Shown: positions 6,175-7,173 of the stretch, one piece after another
How the letters are laid out: each line of letters opens with the position of its first letter
Position numbering within the stretch: the stretch's first letter is position 1
NCBI GenBank assembly: GCA_020630895.1
Contig: JAHDII010000170.1
Coordinates: 1 to 7,173 of the forward strand
DNA: 7,173 nucleotides
Reading direction: 5' to 3'
Source of the DNA: Saprospiraceae bacterium
GTDB lineage: Bacteria; Bacteroidota; Bacteroidia; Chitinophagales; Saprospiraceae
Notes under the pieces: generated by a model
What the model saw: only the letters and a program-made list of their open reading frames with translations
Told to the model about the DNA's origin: nothing
Databases searched by the model: none
Made by a program: the position numbers and the translations under genes

Positions 6175-7077
6175 TTATTTCCCTATTTTTTCATAAATCT
6201 CTTGTAAATCTTCTGGAGAACTTGAATATTTAAAATATTCAGGTATATTTAAAATAGAATTATGATATAAATTTAAAGCTTCTTCTTTTCCTTTTATTCC
6301 TTTTACATCGGATATTCCAACAAAATGAGAAAGTAAAATATTATAAAATCTAGTGATACTTTCCTTTTTATATTTTCTAGGCTCATCAAAACCATTGTGT
6401 ATAAATTCTTCAAAAGAAAAATCAGTATAATAATAATAAGGTTTTTGATTTATTGTTGGCATTCTTTTATAAAAATCAAAAATCTTATCAAAGTTTCCTA
6501 CTTGACTTAAAATCATAAATCTCAATGAAGTTGCTTCCATAATATTAACAAAAAAAATAGCCTTTTCAACAGATGATGTCAAGCCTAATTTGTCAGTATC
6601 AAAATCATAAGAACTCAAATCTTTATTATTAAATAAAAAAGCAACTTTTCCTCTAATTCTATAATAATAATTATCTAATAATTCTCTTTCATCAATGGTT
6701 TGATTTAAAACATTTTGAACCACTTCTTTATTTGGAATAGGATCTTTGTCTTTATCTATTCTATTATGATGAATTTCGCGAATAATATACCAAATAATTA
6801 AATCATTTTTAGATGGTTTTTTCCAAAACCGATCTGCCATAATCAGAGGTTTTTTACTGGTCATCGCTTGAAATGTTTCAACTATTTTTTCTAATTTTTT
6901 TACTTTTTTATATGGTTTAAAATCTTTTGATTTAGTTTTATAAAAATTATTATCTTTTGAATAAACCAAAGCAATATTAATAATAGCACCTATTTCATTA
7001 TCTGTAAATTTATTTTTTTGAGAAAAAGCAGTAAAAGAAAATAAAAAAATAAGATGAATGCTCAATAATGTTTTCAT
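6175..7077 (-). CDS. Secreted protein of unknown function
   Basis: 300 residues starting at an ATG (7077) with an SPI-type signal peptide: MK, a hydrophobic core, then AFSQ, with likely cleavage before Gln20, a pattern frequent in Bacteroidota. There is no lipobox cysteine, so it is probably periplasmic or secreted. I do not recognise a domain. The mature part is rich in Lys, Asp and aromatic residues and looks helical, with an early basic stretch (KKVKKLEKIVETFQAM, residues 57-72), a motif-like LIIWYIIREIHHNRID (93-108), a Tyr run (PYYYYTDFSFEEFIH) and an SSPEDLQEIYEKIG end. The absence of beta-propeller or Cys-rich patterns and the overall helicity would fit a helical-repeat protein, but this is a guess. 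It is convergent to the dihaem gene with only 7 nt between stops, so no functional link follows. Upstream on its strand TATTTTG (7119-7113) is one base short of the TAnnTTTG promoter element. Confidence 0.75.
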   Translation of the reverse strand: MKTLLSIHLIFLFSFTAFSQKNKFTDNEIGAIINIALVYSKDNNFYKTKSKDFKPYKKVKKLEKIVETFQAMTSKKPLIMADRFWKKPSKNDLIIWYIIREIHHNRIDKDKDPIPNKEVVQNVLNQTIDERELLDNYYYRIRGKVAFLFNNKDLSSYDFDTDKLGLTSSVEKAIFFVNIMEATSLRFMILSQVGNFDKIFDFYKRMPTINQKPYYYYTDFSFEEFIHNGFDEPRKYKKESITRFYNILLSHFVGISDVKGIKGKEEALNLYHNSILNIPEYFKYSSSPEDLQEIYEKIGK

Positions 7078-7141
7078 GAAATTATATTTTTAATTAATAA
7101 TAACACAATATACAAAATAATAGAATTAAAATTAAAATAAT

Positions 7142-7149
7142 TATATTTG
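7142..7149 (+). promoter_or_regulatory. Candidate Bacteroidota -7 element (TATATTTG) at the right edge
   Basis: TATATTTG matches TAnnTTTG exactly and stands 13 nt before an ATG at 7163. The region is extremely AT-rich, so chance matches are likely, and no -33 TTG is apparent at the expected spacing. Confidence 0.3.
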
Positions 7150-7162
7150 TAAAAAAAAGAAC

Positions 7163-7173
7163 ATGTCAAACGA
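7163..7173 (+). CDS. Possible start of a + strand gene running off the window (M-S-N...)
   Basis: ATG TCA AAC GA follows an A-rich, AAAGAA-containing leader and a -7-like element, and lies divergently to the secreted-protein gene. Only three codons are visible, so nothing can be said of its product, and it may simply be chance. Confidence 0.3.

Overview
The window looks like chromosomal DNA from a very AT-rich Bacteroidota, most likely a Flavobacteriia-type organism. The signs are very low GC with A/T-ending codons, almost no Shine-Dalgarno sequences, several SPII lipoprotein signals of Bacteroidota style, matches to the Bacteroidota -7 promoter element TAnnTTTG, and a gene set (NamZ/DUF1343, MbnP lipoproteins, MauG-like dihaem enzyme) common in that phylum. 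There are seven substantial genes (the first cut by the window edge), a possible eighth start at the right edge, and no RNA genes, insertion sequences or CRISPR.

Layout. Positions 1-1994 (+) hold the C-terminal part of a polysaccharide deacetylase, followed 2 nt later by a 507-aa photolyase/cryptochrome-family flavoprotein. It is met tail to tail, with a 4-nt overlap at the stop codons, by a NamZ-type exo-N-acetylmuramidase lipoprotein (1991-3250, -). A 41-bp divergent gap then opens a three-lipoprotein block on the + strand (3292-6167): a divergent MbnP-like lipoprotein, a clear MbnP-family lipoprotein, and a dihaem MauG/MbnH-type enzyme. A 162-bp intergenic region with two perfect inverted repeats and a degenerate 7-bp repeat precedes the dihaem gene. 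A secreted protein of unknown function lies convergently at 6175-7077 (-), and a possible + strand gene start sits at the right edge.

How the genes work together. The most interesting unit is 3292-6167. In characterised MbnP/MbnH pairs, MbnH is a dihaem enzyme that oxidises a tryptophan of MbnP to kynurenine, creating a copper site. Here the dihaem enzyme carries a tyrosine (Y313) where classical bacterial cytochrome c peroxidases have the methionine haem ligand, which argues for MauG/MbnH-type chemistry. It is next to two unequal MbnP paralogues, one keeping the Trp/His-rich signature and one that has lost most of it but gained a Cys-rich N-terminal motif. All three appear to be lipid-anchored, so the enzyme and its substrates could meet in the envelope.

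The second point of interest is the photolyase-like protein. Several residues used by canonical CPD photolyases (the proximal Trp of the triad, the Asn facing FAD N5, the CPD-contacting Glu) are replaced, so its repair activity should not be assumed. All functional statements are based on reading the sequence and remembered family knowledge; no search was run.
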